In this document: piece after piece, positions 26,195 through 39,153 of the stretch | Layout of the letters: each line of letters starts with the position of its first letter | How positions within the stretch are numbered: the first letter of the stretch is position 1 | Assembly (NCBI GenBank): GCA_013398955.1 | Contig: VWPU01009583.1 | Span: 248,001 to 312,000, forward strand | Direction of reading: 5' to 3' | DNA: 64,000 bases | From: Callaeas wilsoni | Taxonomy: Eukaryota > Chordata > Aves > Passeriformes > Callaeidae | Notes under the pieces: generated by a model | The model's input: the letters and a program-made list of their open reading frames with translations, nothing else | The model's database searches: none | What the model was told of the DNA's origin: nothing | Translations under genes and position numbers: made by a program

Positions 26195-26660
26195 AAGATG
26201 CATGAAGTAAATAATAATTTTTTTAAAAAAATCAATAAATAGACATCAGCCTAATAGTTATTACATTCAATAATTCAGCATGATGTGCATGACAGCTTCG
26301 ACCTCCAAAATAATTTAGCGCCTTGAGCTGAGATTAAATGCAGAACATTAATTTTTCCCTCTGGTTGTCAAGCCAACCAAGAGGCCCGTCAAATCTATTT
26401 AAATTAAGCCTGCATCATGTAATGATATTAAAGGGGATAAAATATTAATATGAGTCTGTGATAGAACATTGGACAAAATAGCTGCAGTAAGGCAGCTTTA
26501 ATTTACTACACCAACAATCTGTCTTTATGCTGAAAGCAGGATTTAAAGGTCCGAAGGAATGCATCCTTGAGTTTATACGATATGCTCATTTATAAAATGG
26601 TGCTGATTTTGAATTGCTGAGAATATTTAGCAGTATTATGTAGAAGAAAAAAGTTATGAT
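26195..26660. promoter_or_regulatory. Candidate conserved non-coding element (enhancer-like)
   Basis: About 465 bases with features typical of deeply conserved vertebrate enhancers: dense AT-rich homeodomain-type words (AACATTAATTTTT, TTTAAATTAAG, AATGATATTAAAG, AATATTAATATG) alternating with unique GC-containing words. Five CpG dinucleotides (26299, 26319, 26387, 26552, 26578) are retained in an otherwise CpG-poor background. No open frame or simple repeat accounts for it. I do not recognise it as a named enhancer. Confidence 0.3.
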
Positions 26661-29600
26661 TCCCAATGTAATCCTACTGACATAGGGAAAAAATAATATT
26701 GGATCAAAGTCATGATATGTGTGTGTGTGCATGTCCCATAAGCAGATGTTATTTCAGCAATAGCAGTATGGCTGCATCCATTTATTGCCAGCAACGAATT
26801 TTCTTCCTTCAGCTAAAGGATGATAAATGTCATTCAAAACTTCAATATTTCATAACATAAAAATGGATTGAAAGGGTAGGTAGACTCCCAGACCGAAGAC
26901 AAACAACTCTAAATATTTAGGCTACAGGTACTTTATGAGAACAGTAAGGTTTCTGTTGACATTAGAGAACTACTCAGAGAAAGAATAGTAAAATAGAACA
27001 AAATAAAAAGTGTGTGCAGCTTTGCATAAAAAAAAAAAAGGAAATCTAAACCCTGCAGATTTAGACATGTTTCATTTGAATGATAAATGGGATTGGTCAT
27101 GTTTACAAACAATAACACAAGCATCCAGAATATATTCAATATCACATTCTTCCACTCCATCACAGTTATTTTTATTTTTTAAATTTCCAGATCATTTATT
27201 TTTCTAACATTTGGGATCCCAACAAGAATGCAGACTTGACAATATATCCTATGTCAGCTAAATTCAGAAACAATCCTGCACACTGCCAGTTTGCAAAGGC
27301 ATTGCTGATAAGTGTCAAAGATTGGATCAAGGCCCAAGTTCACTTTATTAGGAGTAAACATTTTTTGTTCCTGTTTGTTCATACAATGATGTGCCTCTGC
27401 AAAATCTTGTTTCCTAGAAGAACTGAAAAACTAAACAGTAAAGTCCTGATCTTAGTGCACTTTATTGCTAATGCACTGAGGTGTCTGTAATGACACACAT
27501 GTGAGCAATTACAACACAGTCACGCACCTCACAAAAATATGAAATTCACATCAATGGAAAAACAAAACAAAAAGGCAAATGAAAAAAAGAGCCATAGAGT
27601 GCTTTGTATAAAACATGGCTTGGCTCTGCATAGCAAGTAAGGAAAAGGTTGAGGAATACCAAGGCAGAGTGGGCACAAGAGGATGTTTGAGTGGGGTTTG
27701 AAGGTATTTGTGGCATGGCTCCAAGTTATCTCCCAAACACGAAATTTCTTTCACAAATGCTGCCCATGAAGCCCAGTCATGGTTGCTAATTGTATTTAGC
27801 TGAAAGTCAGTAACTCTAACAGACTAAAACATTAGGCTGTGTGATATTCCTTAAACACACATTCATTGCACGCTCATTCAGCCTTAGCGCATTACAGGCT
27901 CAGAACTGATAGATGAGAATGCTCAGGGTAAGCTGAATATCTGACAAATTGTCTGCCTAAACAGCTGCTGTAGAATGACCCCAATGAGTATTTCACGAGA
28001 TGTGCCATAGTCTGTGTCAGTTCTCATACCAGCTTTTTTTTTGCCATATGCCATAGCCATGCCACAAACCCCTCAACAAATCCTCTCTCACACACACGAA
28101 GTACATAAGGTAAGTGGTTATGAACAAGGAATTTATTTATGCCTGAGCTGACAGCTTTGATTCAAATTATAATTTCTACCAAATGAGGTCTAGGCTATAC
28201 TAACCTTCACGCTGCAGCACCAAAGCAGTTACAACTTTGACTCCCACGTTCCTCTAATGAAGGAAAGGCTTGACACTATTATGTTTTGGAAAGTATTGGT
28301 TTGCTAGAAAACCAGGCACTTCCTACTGCTTCATAAGACAGAGAGGACATAGCTCATAATTTACTAGAGATTTTCCTTGACATTACAAAATAGCATTTTA
28401 GCAGAAGACACATTACTACTTAGAGAGTAGAGTGAAACTAAATAATCTGAATCCATTTTTCAAAGCAATTTTTCCCATTTTAACACTGGTGAAAGCAATA
28501 AATATTGAGCAATGTGTAAAAAATAAAGAAATTCTATAAAAGTAACGTGTTGGGACTTGTCATTTGTTTGCTGATTATTTGGGGATTTTTTGTAAGCTGA
28601 CTGCCCTATCTCGTTGCCCACCTATCCACCCATATTTCATGTATTGGTCCTTTCGTTGTGCTTAGCATCTTTCAGAAATTAAAATTAAGTCAGCTGTGGA
28701 ACATAAAAGGTGCTATGAGCACGAAGTGTCAGATATGAATAAATAAAGAAAAATAAAAGAAAACAAGTAAAAGAGAAGGAATGCAGATGATACCTGGGAA
28801 AAACTATCCACACAGAACTAACACACCAGGAGAAGTCCAGAAAGAAAAAAAAAACAACACCAAAACACACAACTATAAAAGAAAAGGACCAGTATAAAGA
28901 AGACTTCTAAGCTTTCAGATACTAAGTTTAGGGCAGAGGAAAGACACATCCCACAGAATTACCTCAACCTTCTCCAAATATTTACTTTACCTTCATGCTC
29001 TGAGACAGAATCTGCTCCATAGATACTTTTAACATTATATGACCCTACATTACACATTTTAACTCCTATATAAAGACCACAACACCTAAATAGCAAAGAA
29101 ACATACAACAACAAAAAAGAACTATTTTCTTGTCAATTTTACTTCATTGCTAACCAGTAGGTGGGAAGGATACTTTCAATTTTCTTGGGAAGTTCTATTT
29201 AGCAATTTTTATACTGTGAGAATGTTTAACAGTTCTGCTTTCACTGAGCTTACATTTGAACATCAGCACTTAATCTCTGTAAGGGCTCTCTCATCCAAAT
29301 GCCATGCCAGAGGAGCAAAAATTTCAGTGTTTTCTGGCACACCTCGGTTTCCATCCAGAGAGAGTGTCAAGTTGTCTGCCCAAAAGCCACCAAAATAGAA
29401 CTGGAAGAACTGAACAAGTTGCAACACAGTACTTTGTCTGTATACAGCAGGGAATCAGCAAACTGCAGTAAATTATCTGATGAAAGATTATTGGTTTAGT
29501 CACAATGTTTAGCAAATTCTTGAGTTTACATGGTTATTACAAACTACTGGAGGGCTCAGTCTTGCAACATTTACAGAAAACACAGAATTTTTATCTGCAC

Positions 29601-32600
29601 CTTCTTTTGCAAAGTGTGAAATAGGCCTTGATCTGCTTTATGTCCTAGGTGACTTCTGGGCATTTTTGTTTGTCTATTCAGGTATGATACCAGTTTATCA
29701 TTAGGGCACCTCCACACATTAAGAGTATTGTTGACATGTTGCTATTGCTTTTTTCTTAGAAGACAAGAGCGCACACTTAAAATTTCTTTTTATTAGACAC
29801 TGACACTAGAAAAATGTTTTTAAAGAGAAGTGAGTTTTATACTAGGATCTTAGAGGCAGTGGATCTGCAGCTGTCCACAATCACATCAGCAATAAAGCCC
29901 ATCAACTGTCCTCTTACAAGATTTGATGTTTTTGTCATGATCTATTGCAGAATTTTATGTCAGTTGGATACCACATCAAAGTAGTGCCTCCTTGGACACA
30001 TTGCTCCTAGGTGCTTTGAAGAGAAGAATCAGAACACTGAAAATGACCCCATGTCAGAGGGGTACCTGGGACAAGATCTTCAGGCAAAGAGCTCAAATCA
30101 TTATAAGGCACCAAAGGAAACAACTGCTGCAATTCAAACAGCCGAAATTTTTCTGAGCATACCTGAAAGCAACAGCCATCCTAAAGCATGACAGATTATC
30201 ATTACTCTTTGTTCTATTCTTCCTTTTAGTATGAAATTAAATATCAAGAGACCTGGAGCTGGCAGAAGGCCAAGACCAACTTCAATGGTGGTAGCTAAGA
30301 GCCACATCTCTTGGATTCGTACAAGGCCAGCATGGACAATCTGTCCTGCACATCCCTGTGGAGGGCATGAGCAGAAAATCAGATTTCCCTATTCTGAAGG
30401 TGGAATAAAAGGCAGAAAGTAATATCTTTGTCTTTAACTTGAATTAGCATCACCAAATGTAAATAGTCTTTATCCTTTCATTTACCGCATACACACAATT
30501 CCAAGGTAAAGAAACAACAAAACACAGGTAAGCACAGTAAAACACTTCTGTGCCTAAAAATGCAAATGAAACATCCAGTGTCATTTTTATAAATTTTTAC
30601 TATTTAATTGTCCTACAGTATCAAGCTTTATTTAATACCGTTTAGGTTACTGGAACAAAGTCTCTGCAGTGGAGAAATAGAAGGATCTGAAACAGAGGCA
30701 CTGAAGAAAAAGAATAGCAATAACACAGGGCAGTAGACATAAACAACATGAACAAATCAGAACAGCACTCTGCATGTGGAGACGTGTCTTGCTTCTAGCT
30801 AATCCTCTGTTTTTCTGACAACAAATAATGATCTAAACCAATTTCCAAACTGAACTTCTTGAGACTGATGCACACTTGCATCAGTTTCTAATTTTTTCCC
30901 CTTATGCCCTGATTCACCAAGCAATTTCAAATTCCACATGGTATTAATCAAGGAATTACTCAAATAGCATTCCAACACTAAATATCTTTGGAAAAGGTCA
31001 GCAACAGATATCAAGTTATTCTACCTGTCACAATTTCATAATGTCACCACTATAAAGCTGGACTCAGTTGTTTATTATTCTCAAATGTGTGCTTTCCCCA
31101 GATGTACTATCAAAAGATTACAGCATATATGACAGTAAAACTTAAGAAAGGATGGCTAACCACCCCTTGTCCCTAAAATGGGGAAGAAGATTTATTGAGT
31201 GCAGGGATTTTAAACCATCTTTTAGTGCTTATTTTAGTGCAGCAAAAAAGCTCTACCTACTCCCTACTTTAGAAAAACTCAAAATTTACTGTTACCTACA
31301 CCAGTTTTCACATACTTAGATAGCATTTACATTATTTCCACAGTATAACTAATTTATACTATTGTTAGCTTTGAGAACATACACTCACTCTGAGGAACAC
31401 AAATGCACATATTTTGAGTCAGTTCTGCTCTTGAGGTTTTCAGTAAGACACCTGTTGGACCAAATACACTTCCCTAAAATACTCTGATGTTACCTGTTCT
31501 TATAGACCAAGCAATTATGCTGTTATCAGTCATGGAGTCTTGGGTAGGACAGAGATGATGCTTCATGTTAATTAATTAATTGATTAGAATACTCTGAAGC
31601 ATTAGGACTTTTGGATCTCATTTCCAAATAGATAAAAATGCTCTACTTCTATGTTCGTACAGGCAGTTGTAGAAAATAGAAATGGTACACTTTGAAACCT
31701 CCCTTATATATAGCACTTCACTCAGATCTACATCACAAAGATTTTGTAGAGAACATACTCATTTTTTCCGGCCTTAGGTATAGATTTCTTAATTTCAGTA
31801 TTACTGAGTCAAGCAATTTTTTCCTCAAAATGGCTTTAAATACAACAGACAGAGTATCACATATGTGGATAATTTCATTCATAAGGTGTTTTCCCATGGC
31901 TCACTACTTGCAACTGATTGGGACCATCTACTAAGAGATTCCACTTTGTAGACTCCATATATTACATTTTCAGTTCACACATTTAATGACACATTAATAT
32001 GCCTTGGCTGAAGTATGCAGTAAATGAAACCCAGATTTCTGATCATTTTATACACCTTCAGAATACTGCATACTCATTTGGTGTCTGGGGAGAAGCAGTG
32101 CTGCTTTTTTTTGATGGCCTTAGAATAGCAGACCCATCAAAGTAAAGAATTAAAACCTCCAAACTGCTTTCCTGACAAAAAAACCTTGATTTCATCTAAC
32201 ATTCTGCTTTCAGTGCAAAGGCAGATCATCTCTTTCATTTCGCACTTTTTTGAAAGCAAGTTAGTCCATCCAGCTTTGCTTGGAAAACAATCAAAATCAG
32301 GAAAGGTTTTTTTGTCTGTTGTAACCAATGAGTTAAGGGGCACAATTACACCACCTTATGAATATTAAAAGTAACCAACGTGCCCAAGGACTAAAACAAA
32401 AACCAAAAAAAAACCCCCACATATATTTCATAACTGAGCACACTAAAGTATGGCCTTGGGTCCATTTACAGTGGCCAAGGGGACTCCCTCACAATAGTTT
32501 CATAACCATCAACTCCCTGAGGTGCAAACACAGGCTCAAGACTGTCTTGAATAAGTTTTTAAAACAAAGAAAAGATGATGGAAGATAATGAGAAAATGTC

Positions 32601-33208
32601 TCAGAACATGTCTTGCATTGGTGTTGCATTTGCTTTAATTGTTTGGAACATAGAAAATCTAGAGCAAGTTTCTGGTTCACATCTTACATAGCTGGTTTTG
32701 ACCCCCCATAAAACCACAGGGTCACATATCAAATGCAAATGTTACTTTTTTAACTACCTTATAGTAGATGACTTGGCCAAAATTAATAAAGAGTTCAAGA
32801 ATCCTATTTCAGAGAACCTCAGCCTTCAGGATGAGCTATAGTGGTGCAAGACCTGGGGAGTTAAATCAGTCCTCTGGACACATGACTGGCAGCAGAAACA
32901 CGAGAACCCACAGGGTAAGAGGGCAGCCAAGAAAATACTCTGGTCAGACATATCTAAGCATCTGGCTGTTTCCATAACTTATTTCAATGAGTTATTCAAT
33001 CACGCAGTAATCTATGATTTTGCCAAGATAGTCAAACTCCTTTCAGAACAGACTATACTAGAGAGTACCTAGTTATACACCTCAAAACTGTTTTCCAAAT
33101 TAAATCCACATGAGTAAGTGGGAAACAGTCAGTGGAACCACTCAAAACCATTCTCTCCGAACAGAAATGGTAATGTAGTTCAGCCTGCCAAAATTAGCTC
33201 CTAAATTT
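26661..33208. other. Unique non-coding sequence
   Basis: No gene or nameable transposon. Local items: (TG)6 at 26718-26729; a somewhat CpG-containing, conserved-looking stretch at about 27840-28030; a TTAA tandem patch at 31566-31583; and an A/C-rich tract at 32393-32420. Open frames here are 60-85 codons and unrecognisable. Confidence 0.55.
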
Positions 33209-33295
33209 TGTGACCTTTCCATTTTTACCTATCTATAAAATGGACGTCATCATTCTGCCAATTCAGTGAGACAAGATTTATTAGTGCTTGTGACA
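33209..33295 (+). mobile_element. Possible MIR-like SINE 3' part, plus strand
   Basis: The order GTGACCTTTCC, then TTTTTACCTATCTATAAAATGG, then TCATCATTCTGCC and CAGTGAGACAAGATTTA follows the MIR core and 3' region (the TTTCCTCATCTGTAAAATGGGGATAATAATAG and GTGAGGATTAAATGA parts), with many substitutions. Judged by eye only. Confidence 0.4.
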
Positions 33296-36200
33296 TTATG
33301 GATGTGGAAGATAACTCTTGGCAGACATTTCTTTTACCCATAGATATGGGGGCATTTCCTGCATTTTCATAACCTTTCCTTTAAACTAAAGAGTTGCTGT
33401 GTTTTTCAATAAGTATGACTGTTTCAGTTGTATCAGTTACACTTTTAATAGCAACTCTAAGTGTTATAACTCCTTTTAAAAACAACACCTCTTTTTCTCC
33501 CTAGAGAAAGAAACTAATGATCGTCTACAGATATGTCTCATGAATGACTGATCTTTTTAACTGTATTCTAACAAAGTAAGGCAAGATTTACATAGAGTAG
33601 TAATACCTTATTACATCCACAGACACCACTAAAAGAGAAGGACAGTTTCAAGCAAACAAAGCTTTTTCAGCAGTAAAGAATCCAAACAGAAGGTCATGCT
33701 TTACTGGGGATTACATTCTCTAACTTTTAATATAGTGTGACCTAAAAATTTTAGGTCATTAATAATAATTTCTTTTTATGAATTGTATAGTAAACAATAG
33801 GACTGAGTTGACTGTGAACTTTCAGGTCCTGGAACATTAAAAGGATGGTTTCATTGCTGAGCTACTTTATTTAATGAAATTTGAAGGCAATCATTTTCTT
33901 CTAGCTCCTCACCCTGGCAAACAATTTAGTCAAAATTATGGTTACTTTAACACTGCAGGTCAAAGAAAATCTTATGCAAACCCCAGACAGGGAAAAGTAT
34001 TCAATACGGGATCTATTACCACAAATGTAAGTCAAAAGTGTTAGTGTTTGTAACATTTCCAAGTCAATTATATAATTAGAATCTGTACCTAAGCATCTAA
34101 AATTTCACATCTCAAATTTCCATTCAGATATTACAAGCATGTAAAAAACCATCTACAGTGTAGTGCAGTTCATTCTTAATAATGGCAGGAAATAACTAAA
34201 GTAGCTGAAATCAGTGGTAAACTTCAGAACACACTAATTCTATAGACAGTTGAGTCTGATTCAATACTGTTAAATCAGCAAACATGATTTTTTTTTTTTT
34301 TGGCTGAGTAAGGACTACAGGATTCAGTTCTTTGCCACCTAAAGTGGCATTTTGAAAAATGATGTTAGTTTGGTTTGCAACCTCAGCTGACACAGGAAAA
34401 CGCTAAGATGAATTACTAGCATTTCTGCATGAGCTCTGGACAGGATGATGCAATATGCTGAAACAACCCAAGCAACAAGAAGTGGCCCAGGAGCAAACAA
34501 ACAGCAAAAGCAGCCCCTGTAGCCCATGAGTGATTAACTGCCTGCACTGATAAAAAGGGGAAACCCTTTCAATACCAGGTAGTTATTTACTTTGGAAACA
34601 AAGTCTAAAACGTAACACTCTCAAACAGAGTCTGCCTAAATCTTCATTACCACGGTCCGTGAGAATAGTTTTGTCTATAAGGCACAAGGACAGATAAGTG
34701 CGGAAACTGCAGCACAATCATTCAAAGAACAAAACAAGTGAAATATTTAAACATGATTTTCAATACAACTAAGTAACGAATTCAGAGCAGCAAACAGATA
34801 GGTTTCTCCTTAGGATATCTTGTGTAGCAAAGTGAGATGAAAAAGAAGTTTCCTTTTATCTTTTCATGTTGTAGGCTTAACTATCAGCTGCAGAATTTGG
34901 GATAAAGGTAAAGATCCCCCTGCCAGATCACACAAATAAGGAAAATGGCCTTGAAAGAACCAAAAGGTATCAATAGAGGATGAAAAAATTAATCAAGCCA
35001 AAAATACCAATGAATCTGAATCAATACTTAGGGCTGAAAGAAAAACAGCAGCTATTTCTGAAAACACACAATAGTGTAGAGAGAATTTTGGCAGGAAGCT
35101 AAAAAACAATGTCATTGTTCATCCCGTATCCACTCCCTAATAATGGTAAGTGAAAAATTTCTCTCCAAGTTTTTTAAACAGAACTGGAAATCTTAGAACT
35201 AAGCCATAATACGTCCTTCCTAAAAATGCTCCAAAGATTGCATTCTGGTTTAGGTGCAGTGGAACTTATATAGTCTGTTTATGAGCACTTTAACTAATCC
35301 TCAGTGAACAAAAGACTTCTTGCCTCACTTGTTTCATACAAATTAAACAAATAATTTGGAGTTCAATTCCCTGTTGGGTGTTAAAAACAGAATTCAACCA
35401 AACAAAGAATAACAAAGTGAGGCATTATTAATTATGTAAAATATGAGCTGCTGCTCTTGGATTTTTACTTCAACTACAAAAATAAACTGCTATATTATTA
35501 TTTTAGTATGAAAACTCCAAATCATGGACAAGAATTCAGTTAGGCAAAGAGATCTTAATTTTTCAGTATGTCAAATCTGGGTTTCACTTAACCTTCCTGT
35601 ATCATATATTACACAAAACCAAAGGAAGGCACTGTGAGAAGATAAATAGGGGCTTTCTCCTGTCATCACAGGAGAGAAGGTAATCAAGAAAGCAAGCAAG
35701 CAGACAAAAAAGAATATCTTCAAATATTTCAGGCCTACAGACATTACATGCAATCTTTTATTGCCATATTAAGAGCTGTCAGTGGCAAGCAGAATTAGGC
35801 TTCCTCTCTACATCAGACATCAGCTGGCTTCAAGCAGATCAGTAGACAGGTACCTCATGTCATGATAAGTTTCAATTGAATGAACTGGTAAATGAGTATA
35901 GACTGAAGCAGCTCCATTAACTGGCAAACTAAAAGCTCAGACTGAAACCTGGTGGGTTTTACACCAGTGTGAGTGCCACACATCATAATTGCTATCACTA
36001 ATTCCAAATCAGTATGAATACAGAGCTGTGCTCCAGAGCACACCAAAGATCCTGCTTCCTTCATCATTTGGATGACAGATCTTGCCAGAAAATCTCTGCA
36101 GTTTCCTTGCTCAGAAAGTATTCCCACATCCACATAGTTCAGACACATTCTCTAATAAGGTATTGATCCTTAACCAGCAAGCTAAAAAACTCTAACAGAC

Positions 36201-36897
36201 CTGTGTTAGCATCCCTGCCATATTCCCTTCTATTTTCCTTTATTGCCTAGCCACCATGCACAATTGCCACATCAATACTACTCTCCCTTACAAGATCATT
36301 GTTTTCATTGCCTTCATCCATCTGTATTAATTGTTAATCATTATAGATTATTCCTCCCCTGCATCTTACTACCACACTATCACATAAAAGATCTCCCAAA
36401 TCTCCTAGTGCTGCTCCTTTCCTGTCCATTTCACTTTCCTAAAAGTGAACAAAAGCATTGTAAAGCCACTTCATTAGCTGAAAACACAATCCTTTCACAA
36501 TTGCTTATGAAGCTGCCCTGTCACATCATCTTTGAGGTATTTTTGGGATACAACTTTATAAGGCAAGCATGACTTGAGTATTGTGTGTACCTTAGCTGGG
36601 AGAATTGACTGGTGGAGAGGATCAGGCTTAAGCACATCAGCCTGTTTTATCTCAAACATTCTGATTGTTGCAACAGAAAAGCTGAGATTGCAAGAGAGTC
36701 CTGCAGAGATGGGGCAGTGCTGCTCTGAGTCAACTTTCTTTTCTGCCTTAACATTCATGCTCAGTGCACCTATGTCGAGGAAAGGGTTGAGTCCTGGACG
36801 GCTCACTAAGGAGCTCTATCACCACCACAGATCCCCAAGTCCTGCTCCCATCACTTCCTGGCGGGCTCCAAAGGGCTGAATACACATGCACAAACTA
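33296..36897. other. Unique non-coding sequence
   Basis: No gene identified. The 33738-33758 inverted repeat is listed separately. From about 36200 to 36440 the plus strand is pyrimidine-rich and poor in G, which explains the 109-codon frame at 36243-36572. The patch 36690-36890 is GC-richer without a recognisable product. Confidence 0.55.
33738..33758. repeat. 21-base inverted repeat with nuclear-receptor-type half-sites
   Basis: TGACCTAAAA, one central A, then TTTTAGGTCA: perfect 10-bp arms. The outer ends are TGACCT and AGGTCA, an everted pair of nuclear-receptor half-sites separated by nine AT-only bases. The symmetry stops at 33737/33759. Confidence 0.85.
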
Positions 36898-36902
36898 CAT
36901 GG
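36898..36902. repeat. Left target-site duplication of the solo LTR (CATGG)
   Basis: CATGG here matches CATGG at 37282-37286, directly abutting the TG and CA ends of the element between them. Confidence 0.7.
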
Positions 36903-37281
36903 TGCAATAGGTGTGAAAAATCTGTTTTACACAAGAGGCCTGCACCAGGGAAACTATAAAAGGAAGTGGATAGGTCCCACACTCATTCCCTCTTTTGGTG
37001 ACCTCAGATCTGGACCATCCACAGCAGCAGGAAGGACATGAGATCTGAGGACTGGTGACCTTTTTCTCTCTCTTCCATCTTGATTTCTCTCGTCTCATTT
37101 TATCTTGGCAAGTGCAGTGATGGTGTTCTACCCCTCATTCTGTACCTGAAGTTTGTTGCAGAAGTTGGGAGTTTGTTCAAGATAGTTCTAAAGGTTGAGA
37201 CCTTGCTAGCCAACACTTCTATGACTAAGTAGTCGCTGTAATAAAGGCAACTATACAATAGAGCATAAGAGTTCCCTGACA
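36903..37281 (+). mobile_element. Solo LTR of an endogenous retrovirus, 379 bp, with 5-bp target duplications
   Basis: The element starts TGCAATAGG and ends CCCTGACA, giving the TG...CA termini of a retroviral LTR, and is bounded by identical CATGG pentamers (36898-36902 and 37282-37286). Internal signals are in LTR order: a TATA box TATAAAAGG at 36955-36963, and AATAAA at 37240-37245 in the context CGCTGTAATAAAGGCAACTA, 36 bases before the end. The implied U3 is short (about 80 bases) and R long (about 275). A five-base duplication fits ERVL-type integration, but class I elements can also give 4-5 bases, so the class is inferred. There is no second LTR, primer-binding site followed by gag/pol, or other viral coding sequence beside it, so it is the product of LTR-LTR recombination. 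The short open frames overlapping it are not viral genes. Confidence 0.75.
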
Positions 37282-37286
37282 CATGG
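37282..37286. repeat. Right target-site duplication of the solo LTR (CATGG)
   Basis: Second copy of CATGG, immediately after the terminal CA of the LTR. Confidence 0.7.
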
Positions 37287-37550
37287 AGTAGTGTCTTTGT
37301 TCAGCTCAACACAAATTTACAACAAACATCATGCCCACTTCCAGGTTGTGACAGCTGGTCAAGCTGTTTCAGATTTTGCTCATTCAGGATTGTATCAGGA
37401 ATTTTGGCAGCCTAGGGTTTTTTCCCCCATCCCTCAATCTACTTTGTCCTTGATTAACAACTCAGATATTTCTCTTGTATCTGGCTAATGGTTTGCAGTG
37501 TTTCATTCCTCCTGAAAGGCCAAAGCAGAAGAGGAAGAGAACTGCAGTGC

Positions 37551-37735
37551 TAAATGGAGGGAACTGAGGCTTAAAAACAGAACAGCATCAGTTGTCAGTG
37601 ACCCAGTACATGCACATTATTTATCTTCATCTTCTATAAACTCTCTCAGCCCATCTGCTGGAAACATAGCATGTGTCCAAGTAGCAAACTGGATTCAGAT
37701 CCAAGTTTCTCAGTGCTATTTTCCTATCCAGAAGA
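37551..37735 (-). mobile_element. Possible MIR-like SINE remnant, minus strand, interrupted
   Basis: TAAATGGAGGGAACTGAGGC at 37551-37570 resembles the minus-strand MIR core block ATGAGGAAACTGAGGC. CAAGTAGCAAACTGGATTCAGATCC at about 37678-37702 resembles the minus-strand block ending in a GGATTCGAACCC-type B box. The interval between them is longer than in a simple MIR, so it may hold an insertion or the match may be fortuitous. Confidence 0.25.
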
Positions 37736-39129
37736 CTTCAGTCTTTAGAGGGTGCTTAAAGGAGCATTTCTGAAGTCCTTTCCTTCTACAAAGTACCCTC
37801 ACATTGATCAAAATAGAGCAATCTCTGTCATGGTCTGAGTGCAACTTGAAACACTGCTCAGAACAACCACCACTAATATAGCTCCACAGCTCCAATTCTA
37901 ACAATATCATCAAAAACATTAGATTTTTTTCATTGGGTGTAGCTTGAAAAATCTAGTAAAGAGTTTAAAAACTTGACTGGATTGCCTCCTCTCATTAACA
38001 GGTTTGTCCAATTCTAAATCTTTGCATGATCTGGAAGTATACAAGCCATCCAAAAAAGGAGGATCTGGCACAAGATGAATACACTGTGGTTTCATACTCC
38101 AGAGATACAGGTCTAGCTGAGGTCTGCCTGCTCGGGAGTACATTTCCAAAGCATCACTTTCATCTATTTATTACAATGCAACTTCACCTGCCAGAAAGGA
38201 GATGCTCAGAACAAGATCAATGAAAAGAACTGAAGAATGTCAGAAGCACAAAGGTGAAATCCTCTTTGGTAAAGGAGATAAGGGAAATATCTACATGAAG
38301 AATCTTCAATATAAATTTTAGGAAAATACGCTCAAGGCTCAAGACTGTCCAGAAGATGTATATCTCAGAAGAACCACGGGAGATAGCCTGGGAGCAGCTT
38401 CATTTAGCAGCCTGCTAGCTGAAACAAATGAAAGGAACACTTCGGGGTTAATCCTGACTGACAAGTGGCTTCTACACATAATATTTTTAGTGCTCTAAAT
38501 TTATCCCAACATATAGTTAATGAGAAGAATTTTGCAAAGCACTATAGAGAGGCATGCATGCCTCCAATGCTCCAGTCCTGGGGAAGGATTGATTCTGAAT
38601 AGGTCCTTATTTACAGGATCTGGCAGCCCAGGGAAGGTCATCACCATTCCGTGGTAACCCTGCACTGAGCAGCAGAGTGGGAAGAGGTTTTAAGGAAGAA
38701 GATTAAAATGCAACATCAATATGTAAAACAAAGCACACCTTTGGTTCCTCTGGACATTGTATCTCTCCATTAGTACGATGAGTGATACACCAGCTGAAAG
38801 TGAGCTATTCTGTTGCAGCAAAGATACAGAACTACAAATGCAGGTTCACAAAAGTCCTGAAAATTGGGATAAATAATTTAAGAAGTTCTCTGCTAGAGCT
38901 TCCTTTCTTGAAGAGACTGATGAGGTGAAAATCCATTCCTCAGAGGTATTAAGCACCTGTGGTATCAAATAGGACTGAGGAAAACATGGATTGTGATTAA
39001 TTTCAGATATTACTGTTTGTAGAAGCAACTTTAATTTATGCTAATATTGAAAACAGTTCCATTATTCTGGTAAAGGACTAAAATTCTAAATCTTTTCAAG
39101 GTCAGTTGGTAGGGATTTTTCCCCCTCAT

Positions 39130-39153
39130 AAAAAAAAAAAAAAAAAAAAAAAA
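39130..39153 (+). repeat. Poly-A run of 24
   Basis: Twenty-four consecutive A, the longest mononucleotide run in the window, followed by CGAG-A7-CC. Upstream sequence shows no retrogene or SINE body I can recognise, so I treat it as a simple repeat rather than a retroposed tail. Confidence 0.9.

Noticed and set aside
39130..39153. Poly-A run as the tail of a retrogene or SINE
   Set aside because: No recognisable retroposed body upstream on the plus strand and no flanking target duplication seen.
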